Origin: Utricularia gibba
Lineage: Eukaryota; Streptophyta; Magnoliopsida; Lamiales; Lentibulariaceae
Length of the DNA: 64,000 nt
Assembly (NCBI GenBank): GCA_002189035.1
Contig: NEEC01000007.1
Span: forward strand, 3,224,001-3,288,000
Reading direction: 5' to 3'
Shown: one piece after another, positions 36,301 through 49,162 of the stretch
Position numbering within the stretch: the stretch's first letter is position 1
Layout of the letters: every line of letters starts with the position of its first letter
Notes under the pieces: generated by a model
The model's input: the letters and a program-made list of their open reading frames with translations, nothing else
The model's database searches: none
What the model was told of the DNA's origin: nothing
Program-made: the position numbers and the translations under genes

Positions 36301-37673
36301 GAATGATGTGACCCAAGGCGCCATCAACAAACTCTCCTATGTGAGGCCAAAGTGATTCCTTTGGTATATACCTGTCATGATCAGAACTCAGGCAATTTGA
36401 CCAGGAAATGCTTAGCTTTTTTGTTCTTTTTTACATGTTAGTTGGTCCGCAGGGAATCCGTATGATGTAGGCACCGCAGCAACCAGCTCCATCAGAGGGA
36501 CAGGAGAGCATCTCCACTGGTTCCCCATAACTGGTATTCACATCAGGTGATGTAATTTGTCTAGTGAGAAGATCCACCCTATAAACGGGAGCCATGTTTG
36601 CCAGAGCTCTAGCTAATTCCACCACATATTTCACCTGGTTAAACAAAGGAGCCAGAGCACATAAAAATTGAACTAACTTCTGCCGGCAGAGTTCTTGAAT
36701 TACCTGGCCACCTGTGTCTGAGTCTCTTCCAAGCTCCATGTTTTCGCCTCTCACCAGTCCATGAATGCTTCAGTGAAGCAACAAAGATAAAGGATTAGTT
36801 CACCAGTCCATGAATGTTATACTGTGCTTAGCCCGCGGATTGTGTGTCACCAAAACTCTCTGAGTTCAGAACTTGAAGTACCTTATCAAAACAATGTATA
36901 GTTTACGAGGCTTGTCTTCAGACCATATCTGGATACTGGAATCAACTCTTGACATGTCCGTACGTGAGTCTCCCTTCTCCTTCTCGCCTTCAGAGAGTTC
37001 TGACAAATCTTCTGTGGCATCTCTTCTGCCCAACTCCCTCTCGTACCTTCTTTGCACCAGTGTCTCTTTGGCATCCCAAGCCATCTGCAAGTACAAAAAC
37101 TCTGTTCATTTTGAGTAAGAGCCTTCTTCTTTTACTAAATAACTTCATGAATCATCAGAGTTTCTGTATATTCACGCAGGTGGATGAAAGGTCACCTGCT
37201 TCTTCCTACGAGCAAGATGCCAGACGCGCCAGCACATGTTTTCGAGTCGTCTATTACGCTGATGGGTATTCCTCGTAGATGCTGCCTGTCCATTGATCCA
37301 TCAACTACAGAGTATGTTTCCATCTAAAAGAGACGCTTCAACTCCGTGTATCATGCTACTCCTAATGAATGTTTCATGTTCATATAAAGCAGCGTAGAGA
37401 AGATACCTTAATCCATGTTTTGTGAAAATCAGCCTCATCAAAGCAGTTGACGATCTCTTCAACGAAGTATTTGGTGGGATTGAACAACTTGTCATCCTTG
37501 TTCTTAAGAATATCCATGTTCTCAAAATTGAGCCTCTCATCATCCAGCTTCTTCCTTATACTGTTCTTCAGACTGTTGCTTTTGCTTCCGCCTCTGCCCC
37601 TTCCCTCACTTCTCCCTGCTCCCACATCCAATATTGCCTCCAGATACCCATGCAGCCAATCATTTTCTCCCAT
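33391..37673 (-). CDS. SPS4: Sucrose-phosphate synthase (SPS), SPS4/C-family type
   Basis: SPS makes sucrose-6-phosphate from UDP-glucose and fructose-6-phosphate in the cytosol. Fourteen exons: 37407-37673, 37196-37285, 36882-37084, 36704-36767, 36435-36634, 35891-36371, 35691-35810, 35420-35551, 35159-35335, 35019-35072, 34884-34946, 33930-34763, 33735-33862 and 33391-33667. They sum to 3090 nt (1029 aa), near the usual size. The start [18 protein letters not shown] fits the family. The GT-B core shows [59 protein letters not shown] and [19 protein letters not shown] (glycosyltransferase 4 nucleotide-binding region). The C-terminal third is the sucrose-phosphate-phosphatase-like domain ([40 protein letters not shown]). 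All exon phases agree and no break is seen. A Ser-rich regulatory region lies around residues 150-170. Confidence 0.95.
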
Positions 37674-38602
37674 TTCACTCTCCTGCGTGCAAAAAGGAAC
37701 CAACCTGTTTGCAACGAGAGGAACACACCTTAAAAACTAGTGCAGAGCAACGATCGGTGGGTAGCAAATGTTAGGATGATATCAGCCACGAAAGCATCAA
37801 AAGCTGCGTATGCTGACACTTTCAGGACGATGGTTAGTGGGTAATGAAGCCAGACAAGACAAAGATTTATAAAGGCTTTTCCCAGAGCTGCTTTATTTCT
37901 CTTATAAGAATATAACCCAAAAATCCCTCCCTCTTGTTGCGTTGCGTGCATGGAACCAGTGGCATATTACCCAAATATCCTTGGTGTTTGGAGTAAGCTG
38001 AGTGTCATTAGGCGTCATCACGACTTGAGCATGAAGCTACTCCAAGCATCTTGAACTTGGGCAAAAGTGACCATGAGTTATAGGACCTAAACAACACCAG
38101 AATCGAATACTGAGAATTTTGGCATAATTAGAACGATGAGATATCATCTTGGGGCAGCATGATCTTCAAAAAGATGACCCTGCCGACCAAAAGCAAATTG
38201 CATGAGCATCTAACTTGATGCGTTCTGTACTCTAACTAGTTGCTACTCTGTAAAACTGTTCGTTAATGCTGATGTAAGCAGCAAGCTCAGTAATGTTTTT
38301 TTGGTGCTCATCTGGATCATCATATTCATTTTCGATTCATACGTTTCCTGATGATCTATGCGTGCTGAAGTGGGTCTTGCTCTCCTTGTTTGAAAAACAA
38401 GGACCGTGTAGGGGATTTCATGATGATCAGAAAATTCACAGGTTTTCATGGTTGACGGAACGAAGTAATAACAACAACTCTATACACAGATATACCAGAA
38501 AAGAGCACTCTTCTCCTAGTCAGTAAGATAATTAATGTTCAGCTAAAACCCAACCAAAATTCCTAGGGATCCAACAGTCCCATTGAGTGACAATCCTTCA
38601 GT
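37674..38602 (-). promoter_or_regulatory. SPS promoter region and upstream spacer
   Basis: A minus-strand TATA box (cctttataaatc, about 37864-37875) lies about 190 bp upstream of the SPS start. The rest, to the eIF2D stop codon, shows no gene. Confidence 0.5.
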
Positions 38603-41600
38603 CTATTTTCTGGTCTTGTCAAGAACTTCAATGTATTTCTTGTGGACACCATAGTATTCGACAAGATACCGGCCAAGATTGTCAATCACCCCACCTTGAA
38701 CCAAAACTTCAACCCCTTTTTTACCTGTTGACAAAATACCAGCTGGTTATTTGAAGTCATGGTGAAGGATCATCGATAACATTTTTTTTTTCCTGATACC
38801 TGGAAGTTCTGATACTGTTGTGCTACAAGCGAACTTTTTCTGGAGCTCCGAAGCCAATCTCTCCCCATCTATAAGAAAAGACTCCAATCCAGAAACTTTG
38901 GTAACCTTTTTATTCCCTTGCCTTCGTTCTGTTGTTATTTGAATGGGCTTCAGTTCGCCTTTCCGAACAAAAGATTCACCCCCTCTAGTCACCAAATGAT
39001 GAGCTTGCATTCGACTGATGAAGCCCCGGCCCAAATCTTTTTTATGAATCTCAGTAGGGTATGTTGAGCCCTTTTTGATCGTACCCTTGAACAGGGCATC
39101 ACACAGAGTTGCATCCAGAACTACGGTGGATGTGTCTCCTTGTTTCACTAGCCTTTCCTTTTCTACATATCCAAAGACTATTTCAGAAGCTTCTGAAGCA
39201 CTATACAGCTTCGCTGAATCTGCTCCCACGGCTTTCAATATCGGAATGACATGAGTACTCGGCTTATACAGCTCCATGACATCCATCAACGTACCTCCCT
39301 CTTCTTCACTAGCTAGAGTTTTCACAGCCTGCTCAGCTTCATCTACCTTCTTCTTCTCCGGCACATATGAAATATAATCAGGATGATTACGATTCACTGA
39401 GATTAAAGAAAACTCCTTGGTGTATTTATCTTCTTTCACCGAAATCTGCCAGTGCAGCCAATTTCATCATGAGAAAGTTATAGTATCATGCTTAACGAAG
39501 GGGTTCATTATGGAGAGAGAGCCTGGCGAATCCAAGCAAGCAGCAGAGTAAAAGGTACATAAAAAAACCATAGATCCAAGAAACAATCAATTAAAAGCCT
39601 AGTGATCCAACTCAAAGACCACTGAAACTCAACAGGAAAAAACTTGAACGCCTTGATACTAGCAACTCAAATAAAGTCCTAGCATAAACGTTACCAGTCC
39701 ATCGGCAGCCTTAGCCTGGAGCCATTTGGATAATTTCTTGTAGGAAGACTTCTTTATGTCAAGTGTGATACCAGGCGGCCTGCAAGGTAGCACATGGCTT
39801 GACCTGAAAATTAAGAAAAAAGTAGACGTTACACATTTTTCGGGTAATTGAAAAAAAAAAAGAACAACAGGAAACTCCAGCACCATACATCCAACAAAAA
39901 GAAGGCAGGAGAAGCAAAAAATATGATCATCCAACTGCAATAAAGCAGTTTCAATGCCTGGTTACCATAGTATGCTTCCTAGTATAGGAAGATCCCTTTG
40001 CTTAACAGTAGTATGCAGTGCTTGTAAAAGGCACTTGTCGAAGAGCATATCTACTTCCTCCAAGGTTAATTGGTGTTGGTTATCTGTAATATGCTCAGCA
40101 TCCACGCTGCTTAGATGCAAATCAGCAACTTCAGTGTTCATCTGTTCTGTTGCGTTACAGTATCCCAAACAACTAAGGGCTGAAGCACCATCACCAGAAG
40201 CATCATTTCCCGTATTCTCATTTCCCGAACAGCTAGTATTTTCAACAGATTCGACGTCTTGACATGGCTCAGATGTATCACTAGCAGGAAGTAATGCAGG
40301 GGCTTCTAACACAACACCCTCCATAAACCCAGCATTTGGAATGAAAGGCTTTTCAGCTGACCCCCTGAGACAAGATATAAACTCAGCATACAAAAATGTA
40401 AAAATATAAGTAAGATATCATATCTACAATAAAGGATTCGATCAATATGATTTATTTTGTAGCTCTACCAAAGCGCATCCCCATAGTAATGGCTTATTCG
40501 CAATGCCTTCCCATGCAAACCAGCCCCCAATGCTTCTGTGCTACTCATAGTAGTAGTGCCCACCTGAGTGCGAAATATTAGCTTCGTACAGAACCTTTCA
40601 GCAGAGCAATACATGCAGAATTACATCTTGGTGATACTTACAGCAATTGGAGCTGGATTTCCTGGGACTTTGACAGACCACGGCTCACCAGAGAAAAATG
40701 ATGGAAGACCATCAGCAGGAACTTCGATTCCAGGAAACATTAAATCAGCACCACCAAGCACATACTTAGAAACCAAGCCCCCTTTCAATACAAAAGAGGG
40801 CAAGAGATCTGGAACCTTCCACAAAGCATAAACTGCAGGATGGATGAATAAAAAACAATTCTCTTTGTAAAACATATATCAACATCAATTAATAAATCAA
40901 GCATCTTTAAGTGTTGGCACATGCACAACAGCTCAGGAATGGGCAATCACTCAAGGATAAATATGCCTTCTGACATTCTAAATGAACAGAAAAAACTAAT
41001 TTGTATTATGGTTAATCCTTCGATCGGAGATGATTAAAAGAAGGGACTAAAACGAACATGACCAGCTAGAGAATACCTGTAGGAAAAAGTTGTGAACCTC
41101 GCCCATCAGCATCGTAGAACATTGGACAGTCGCTTTCAATACCATACACAACAACGCGGTTTGCGCATTTACATGCTGTTAATACTGCCTGAAAGCAAAC
41201 ACATGAGTTATTACTTAAAGACGTTCAGTTTGATCATTCGCACATAAATATAACCCAACAACAACTCTGATCAGCAGGAAGATAGGTAATGATCAATCCT
41301 TTACAATCATTAAAACCATAATGACAAATCCCAGACGCCAAACAAAAAAAAAAAGACAAAATTCAATACGCTTTCAAGACCACAGCATTTCATCATTCCG
41401 TCCTCTCATCATCCCAAATATAGGAGCCGTAGCCAACACCAAAAAAATAAAATAAAATAAAATAAAGACAAAATTCAAATTTCACTTTTCTAATTGCCTT
41501 CTTGGGTGCCAATATATGTGTGCTTCCTCCAAGGCAAACACTACATTTTAGGTTTCGGGATGGACTTTCTGCAGGAAAAAAGCAAACGAAATTTTCGGGA

Positions 41601-41844
41601 ATTGCTACCTGACCCCAAGGTTTAAACATGGTAGAAACAAAAGAAGCCGAACCAACATTGGCATTTATAAAATAAAGGGTTCTAAGAATATAAGAAGATC
41701 GCCAAGTACCTTTGGAGGAAGTAGGATGTCGGTATCGGCATCGGAAAGTTTGGGAAACCGCTCTTTGATTGTCCGTTTGAGTTTCTTCCGGTCCGCCCCA
41801 GAAAGCCGCTGCTGTGATTTCACATCGACTTCTTTCTTGAACAT
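38603..41844 (-). CDS. EIF2D: Translation initiation factor 2D (eIF2D/ligatin)
   Basis: eIF2D delivers tRNA to the ribosomal P site without GTP and helps recycle ribosomes. The protein starts MFKKEVDVKSQQRLSGADRK (ATG at 41844). Eight coding exons can be followed. The N-terminal DUF1947/PUA-like part has KLSDADTDILLPPK, VVVYGIESDCPMFYDADGRG, VYALWKVPDLLPSFVLKGG and ISHYYGDALW. A variable acidic linker follows (about 39962-40370). Then comes the SWIB/MDM2-like region (SYKKLSKWLQAKAADGLISV), and last the SUI1 domain (VTKVSGLESFLIDGERLASE, then GVEVLVQGGVIDNLGRYLVE) ending in DKTRK. Splice joints at the ends of each exon keep frame. It resembles Arabidopsis At1g71350 (from memory). Confidence 0.92.
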
Positions 41845-43111
41845 TTTTCGTCGCCTTCAAATGATCGCTTCTCTATTCCCAGCCACACCTGCAATCCTAC
41901 TGAAGATTTCAAGCTCCGTCGGTAGAAGAACCTAGAACTCTGATGAGTAACTCATTGGTACCGATATTGTTTAAATATTGGAAAATAATTATGTCCCATA
42001 AATAAAATATTGAATATCAATTTTATTAATGGAGGTAAATTAAACAGTGTGGATGATTGATGTTCCATTTTTACCCCCAAAAACAAAAAAAAGAGCAATT
42101 TAACAAAAAATATTCCTTCATTTTATTACGTCATAATTCGGTCATTGCCTTCCGTAGGCATTCGGGTTCATCATAGTTGAATCAAATAAATGTTTAAAAC
42201 TAATTATGAATTCAACTTAATTCTTTTTTAATAAATTAAATTTAAATTCAATAATTTTAAATTATATTATTTAAAAATACAAATTATTATTTAAGTACAT
42301 TAAACTCATAATTCAATTTAAACATGAGTTTAGATTACATCAAACATAATCATAAGTTAAAATGCTGCTCAACTTCCGATTCTACTACTGTAGCACTCTC
42401 CTTCTTAATTCAAATATCTATCTTTATGAAATATTTAAAGTATGCTTTAATCTCCTTCTCATTTTAATGTAATAAAAGATTTCATGTATTTCTCATTTTA
42501 AAAAGTAAAATACACATATAACATATTCTTATTTTAAGAAGTAATAAGGATTCACTTCCCTTTTGACTATTAAAAGCTAATGGTTTTTTGTCAAAGATGG
42601 TTGTGAAAATTGATGTTGAAATATAAATTTATAAGTATATTTTATTAATATTTTCAATATTTTCCCCTCTACAAAAAAATAATAATATATTCATATATAG
42701 AATATAATTTTTAAATTCATATAAGCCATTGGTATAAAAAATAATTTCTCATTTTTCTGCACTCCAAAATCAATAAATTTTATAAAAAATAATTTGGACA
42801 CATATATAATTGTTTTAAAATATTGCAAATAATTCAGAAGTCAAGATTCTGTGTTGGAGATCCTTTATTACGGTTGCCAACAGCAACACTCCACCGGTTC
42901 ATATTTGGTAAGAAGAATCCCCTCAGTAAACACTTGCCATGTTTCATCGTCAAGGAATTTGTCGAAGAAGCGAAGACGGAGAGGCTGAATTTATGACCAT
43001 TCTCCGTTTTCATGGACTGGACGCCAAGTACATGCCGCGTCCTCCGAGGTATATGATGATATAAAGCCACGGCATGGGCATGGGGTTTGTGAGAAACAGC
43101 AGCCGAGGAGG
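41845..43111. other. eIF2D upstream region, AT-rich spacer, and promoter of the small peptide gene
   Basis: 41990-42840 is strongly AT-rich and empty. A TATA box (gatgatataaagcc, about 43054-43067) lies about 45-55 bp before the ATG of the Cys-rich peptide gene. Confidence 0.5.
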
Positions 43112-43451
43112 ATGGCGAGTCAGCTGCCCAGAGTGACAGGGCTGTTACTACTGCTTCTGGTGTGCAGTCTGGTGTTCCAAGGTCGACTCAAAGAATCCTT
43201 AACACACGACCAATTTGGATTGTGTTGTGTTTACGTGAATGAATGAATGTGTTGTAGATAAAATGGCGGCGAAGGCGGAAGAATCGGGAGGAGAAGATGA
43301 AGGTGTGTGCCTTTACAGGTACCCGAGTCGGTGCCAGGCGCTGGGGATAAAAGCCTGCTGGTATTGCACAAGCTTCGGGAGGGACCTCGTGGGGATCTTG
43401 TGCGACACTTCTACGATTCAGCATCGCTGCGTCTGCCGCATCCGCTGCTAG
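43112..43451 (+). CDS. Small secreted cysteine-rich peptide, 8 Cys, family not recognised
   Basis: Two exons, 43112-43181 and 43258-43451, sum to 264 nt (87 aa), with a 76-bp GT-AG intron (TTCCAAG/gtcgac ... ttgtag/AT). The first exon encodes a clear signal peptide (LPRVTGLLLLLLVCSLVFQ). The mature part is acidic at first (EESGGEDEG) and then has eight cysteines spaced C-x7-C-x7-C-x2-C-x11-C-x8-C-x1-C-x3-C, ending RIRC. A WY pair sits inside C-WY-C. The signal peptide, even Cys number and intron right after the signal fit plant defensin-like or embryo-surrounding-factor-like peptides, but the spacing fits no family I can name. It is likely an apoplastic signal or defence peptide. A TATA box lies just upstream. 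Confidence 0.75.
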
Positions 43452-43781
43452 TCCCCCCATGGGATGGGATAGGATATTTCCTTAATAAAATAGGCTTGCT
43501 GTCTGTCTTCTAACTTGCACTACATGAATATCAGGCTAAAAAATTCTCTGGAGAAAGAGTAATAAAGATTATCGTGTGCTATCAAAGGTCTGGCTAGATC
43601 TATTTGTATAACATGGGAAAAGAATGAATAACCCACCAAACATTCAGATTCATCGGGAGAAGACATCAAGGGTGGCGAAAATGCCACCTTAGAAGGACCA
43701 CTCCTCCCAAAAACAGCTACATGAACCTCTATATACATTGCCCTGCCCTGCAACTCGTACCACCACCACCACCATCATCTA
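43452..43781. other. Convergent 3' region
   Basis: 3' flanks of the Cys-rich peptide gene (+) and SCYL2 (-). A short (CCA)n run at about 43761-43775. No gene. Confidence 0.4.
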
Positions 43782-46700
43782 CTACAGCAAGTCTGGTAGG
43801 GAGGGCTGCTGACTGGGAGGTTTCTGGTGGCCCGATAGAGGGGCAGTAGAAGAGATGGTGGAGATTCCCTGTCCTCGACCTCGGCCTCTACTAACAGGGG
43901 CTGCTGGAGGTGGAGCAAGTCTGGGTGCAACATGCTCATTCTTGTTGGAAGCAAATATGGACTTCAAGTCGGATGAAGAACCTTGAGAGGAGGTGGCGGA
44001 AGTTTGCTTCAAGTACCCAAGTGAGCTCCCGGCACTTGCCCCGTTACTGCTACCAAAGATGTTTTCAGCCAGGCCAGTTCCTTGAGTATGGCTCTTAGCC
44101 TGGCTATTTGGAAAAGCAAATGCCTGTGATAATGAATGAGCGGCCAAACCATTGGTGGGAGCGGTAGCTCTGCTGTCAACAGCCTTAGGAAAGGATAATG
44201 CCGTTGAACCATTGCTGTGTTGGCTTGGAATGTTTGCTGTATTCGACTGTGGTGGCCAATTAGAGAAGGGATCTACGTCAACCAAGCTCAGGTTGGATGT
44301 CATACTGCTTTCATTCGCTTTTTCCAAGCCACCAAACCCAGATGGAGGAGGCCATTCAACATCAATCGCAGGGCATGAAGGAGATGATTGTTGAATTGAG
44401 GACAGTGACACTGCCGAGGAGACTGAATGCCCAGAGTTGCCTTCCGCAGATTGACTTGATAAAGGATGTTGAGCAGCTGGTTTTGGGTTACATGAATGAA
44501 CATTTGGTGAAGCTACCTTTGCAGGTAACCAGTCTTCATCCCATGCTGAACTGCGCCTTGCAGCAGTAGTAGATGCGGCACGCATTGCATTTGATTGCCC
44601 TGATGAATAAACCTCAACAGTAGGCAGTGTCTTAACTTCTGGGATTCCAGGGTCGCTTAAAGTTACTCCTCGTTTTTCTTCGATTTGTCTGCAAGAAAGC
44701 ATGAGCCTTAGACAAGGGGGTAAAGCTACACTGGCATACATTTGAAAATGATAGTTATTAACCCAAAAATGAAATCCAAGTAGTAAATGCATAAACGTAG
44801 ATAGACATGCAATTCACCTTAACGCATCCTTCACAAAAAACATGTACTTCGCAAATTGTTGAACATTCAACTGTTGGGTGATGAGTAGAGGAATGAGTCT
44901 TGGAAGAACATGCTCCGCCATAAACTCAATCCCAAACTAGTAAGAAAAATTTGAAATATGAGGTTACAGTAACAAACACAAACACAGGTATTTGTCACTA
45001 CGGATAGCTGAATAAGACAAACCTGCTTCAAAATTGCATTTGCAACACTGAGAGTTGACATGAGGGTTGGAGCAGAATGATCAACAGCCGTACATCTTTG
45101 GATAGTTTGTAAAATTTCCAAAACGGAACTCTTATCAAGTAAATTAATCATTTCAGCAAAGCATATCAGAGCATTGACCCTCACCTGCAGTTATTCCAAG
45201 AAAGAAAATAATGGATGAAACATAACATTAGCAGAAATTCAATGCCATCAGCCATCTACATGACTTACTGCAGCAACAGTTGTTTTAAGTGCTAGCCCAT
45301 GAACACGTGGTAGAACAGCTTGTTTGAGCAGCTGTTGTGGATAAAAGCACATGTGAATCAGAACCGAGACCCACAGGGAACTTCAAAGTGACCCAAACTA
45401 GAGCTACCTGAACATCTAATCTTCTTGAAAGTGGAGTTGTTCTTTTAAGAACTTCCTCTTGTATGCGGGGATCAGTATCGTCATAAGCTCTAACCAACAT
45501 GGGAAGAATATGTGAAATTAGGTGCTCTGGACTAGCCTGGAAGTTTTTAGGGAAAAGGCAATAAGATTTTACAATTCTTTGAACTAGGAATAATTGAAGA
45601 AAAAATAAATATTTCACCTTGTTGATTATAAGCTCAGCATGTTTCACAAGGAGCAATAATGTCTCAGCTGCTGCTGAGTTCAAGACAGGTGCAAGCGCTG
45701 GCATTGTTGATTGCTCAAAATCATTCTTGTCCTGGAGCAAATTGAAATTTATGGGCCTGTCAATCATATCCCTCCCTTCCACCAGAATGCAAATACATAT
45801 ACATCATAAATTGTTCTTATGCACAATTTTAAGGGTACAACAAGATACTGTTCAAACTCAATCTATAAAGCAGACTGAATTGTGATGATCAAAACTAAGG
45901 TTGCAAACACGTGTTAACAAGGACACATATCATATCAGATACGTCTAAGCAAACTACTGATGTAATATTAAGCCAAAACCTACCTGAGACTCTGCTATTG
46001 TTAGAACCATGGGTAGAATCATAGGTTGCATCACCATATTCCGGAGCTCTGCACAAAGAGGGGGGAGAACCTGTATGCAAGCAATTAGATTCATTTCCAG
46101 CTTACCACACCAATGAACGTAAGACAAAAAACACAATGAAATGTGGATCCATTAGGTGTGAAATATGATGGCTAATGAGACAAAAATTCCAAATCAGCAA
46201 TAAAAAATGAGAACCTTGTACCGCAAAACACGGGGATTAAAATCCTTCCACATCTCAGATAATGCTTTTAAAAATTCAGTTTTTTGCATATTGTCCCTTT
46301 CCTGCAAACAGTTGCAAAATAATTACATTTTCCTATTGAAAAAATTGTATTAGGAAAGACATAAACGCATCTAAATTTCATACAAGCATATGATCAAGGA
46401 AACGGAGGGCTCGTAACCTAGTATCTTCTCTAAAGAAGGATGATCCTGCAACATGAAGACATTTTTTAAATGGAAAAAATGTCAAAATCTCGCTTTACAA
46501 GCACAAGGATAGTGGAAAGTGAAAATGAAGTGAAAGAAACAAAGCAAAACATTAAAATAATTCACCATTGACATGCAGACCTAAATGAGAAGCACTACTT
46601 GAAGAAAAACTGGAATTTTAAAGTCTCCTGAGCTATTATTATAAGCCCCAAAATCTCACCTGTAAAGTCTGAAGCTGTTGGTCGCAATGATTCATTTACT

Positions 46701-48348
46701 GAGAGCATTCTCTGCAGATCTGGCACTAACTCCCTTGGGATGGCAGAAAACATCTCACCACTGAGGTATGTTAGACTGTTCATATACTGTCCATATAAAA
46801 AAAGGAATCATTCAACAAAAAAAGAAGACGGTCCATGTAAGAGCATAAAAACTACAAATGAGTTTAAGAAAGGATGGCAAGACAAATATGTTCCCTCCAT
46901 CATAAGTTGGGCTATCTTAGAGATATCACTGGGTAAGGCATGTATAAATTTGTTACCATCTTCACGTTGTTGTGGCAATCAAACAAAGGCTTCCGAGTGA
47001 TCAATTGGTAGGCAAGGCATCCAAAGCTGAAAACATCAGAGGCAGGACCCACGGTGGAACTTTTACTTCGAACGAGTTCAGGTGCAGTGTAATTTATTGA
47101 TGGTTGCAAGGGCAAGGGCGAATCTTCAACATCGTACTCCTAATTATCCAAGTAACAATAAAAATAGGAAGAATTAGTCAAGCTCACAAAGAAACATAAA
47201 CTACAGGCGCAAGCCAAATATCAAAGTAAGCATCCTATTACTGACAGAAAAATTCTGGTACGCATTGAAATGATCCAGAACCACTCCGCACATGCAGAAG
47301 ACTATAAGTGTGAATAAGCATTCAAATTTTAAAGCATTCGCTACTCACAGCATAGTGAAATGTCTGTGTGTTAAGGGAGTCATTTGAGGACTGATCTGTT
47401 GATATTGCAAAACAAAATCCACCAAGTTTCCATGCCCCATTAAATGTGATAAGGACAGTCTGCAAGAAAAAAGCAACCAGGTTCAGTCACTGGATAAATA
47501 CCTCATCCAGCAAAAATAAAAAGTACAATAAGCCCAACCTCTGGAGAAATAGCCCTATGAACAAGGCGAGCATTATTATGTAGGAAGTCCAAAGTCTCTG
47601 CAACTTGAAGCAGGCCGTGCTTCACCTCCAGCAATCCCATCTCCTGCAGATAATAAAATTAACCATTCGGAATTTAGATCCTCAATCTCTCACAGACAGA
47701 CAGTAAGTCTCAGATAAAGAACATAGGTCTGAAATCAGCCTCATTCTATCACCAACAGCAGTTACATGAGCTGAACTTATAAAGGAAATAAAAAAACCTT
47801 AAATTCACATAAGAAATTGGTAGCTCAGAATTCCCAATAGAAAAAAAGCCTACCATTCCCTTGAGCTCCTTGGGGACTTTTGCCAGATTCTCCACATCAC
47901 CGAGAGCATTCGCCACCGATGCAAAAAGAGGTTCCGTAACCATTGCCAGAGCACTCTTGCTCTCGTCCAGAGCTTGTACCACGTGAACCACTCCCGGGTG
48001 CCTCAGCCTCACAAGCCGGGAGGCATCAGCCCTGATCAGATCAAGAAACGCATCCTCTACGGCCTTCGATAGCCCAGCCCGCTGCCTGGCCTCCGAAAGT
48101 GCCTTCTTATCTAAAACCCAAACGCAGACGGTGGAGTACACGGCTGGCGTGTGACCGTCCCGCGACTTGGCGGAGTACAATTTCCAGGCGAGGCCCGGGC
48201 CAGCAGAGCCGATCTGATCAATGAGATCGTAGTCCTGCATGGGCTTTGGAAGACCTGTGACTTCTTGGACGGTGCTTTGAACGGTCTTCTCGATCACCGC
48301 CGACGCCTTCGCAAAGGCCTGGGTCAAAGTTTTCATATTGAGAGACAT
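43782..48348 (-). CDS. SCYL2: SCY1-like protein 2 (SCYL2), kinase-like domain plus HEAT repeats
   Basis: SCYL2 proteins are pseudokinases of clathrin-dependent traffic between the Golgi and endosomes. Fourteen coding exons can be followed from [20 protein letters not shown] (ATG 48348) to SLPDLL (stop 43782-43784). The kinase-like region has [20 protein letters not shown] in place of a normal glycine loop, [38 protein letters not shown] where an active HRD would be expected (HRA, so probably inactive), and [18 protein letters not shown]-repeat exons follow ([60 protein letters not shown]). The tail is Ser/Pro/Asn-rich and unstructured, with NWPP and an RGRGRGQG stretch. No break seen. Confidence 0.93.
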
Positions 48349-49162
48349 GAGTGTCGACCCCGAGCCACAGTCTCCTGCAAGCCGGTGGCAAAACAGTGGC
48401 AGCCGGCGGAGACACTATTTCAGGGATCTTTGTGATGATCGAATTGGAGAGCACCCAATTCCGATCTCACCCTCCGGCTTAAGTTAAAGAGAAAAAAAAT
48501 TCAACGGGATGAGACTTCTTTACATTGTAAAATAATAATGCCACGTCGGAAAATAATTAAATACCCCACATGTTTTATGACAACACCTCCCTATTCACGC
48601 TAATTTTTCCAAATAAAATAGGAAATTATTTACAAAATATTCGTACTTTCATTTTTATGTTTAATTTCCCAATAATGGCATCAAAAAAATGTTAATATTC
48701 ACACAGAAACTATTAAAATAATAAGTAAATATTGTTTTTATATGAAATTTCTTATTTAACCTTTTTTTAAAATCATTCAAAAATAAATAACAATATACTA
48801 GGATCATTTTTTTAATAATATAGAAAAATGACATTAGATCAAAACTCCACAATGGATAGACTTGCTCTTTGGTATATGTGTAAACCTTAAAAAATAATTT
48901 ATTTACTTACGTTCTAAATATATTACTATAAAGTAATACTATTTGATAACTATTATAATATCATACTTTGTTTTGTGTGATAATATGATCAATCATGTCA
49001 TCAGAATTATTTTGTTACATGTAACCATAACCTTTACAGCTCATATCATCACATCCACATTAAATAGTGTGTCTTAATAACAATTAAACTTGTTTTCTTA
49101 GGTAATTTAGATCAATCTTAGATTATTATACATTCTATTAGAGTTTGATAGTGATAAAAAAA
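48349..49162. other. SCYL2 upstream region and AT-rich spacer
   Basis: About 130 bp of GC-richer 5'UTR/promoter, then AT-rich DNA without a gene. Confidence 0.45.

Noticed and set aside
41393-41860. 155-aa minus-strand frame at the eIF2D start
   Set aside because: It is the wrong frame; the neighbouring frame starts MFKKEVD and splices into the conserved protein.
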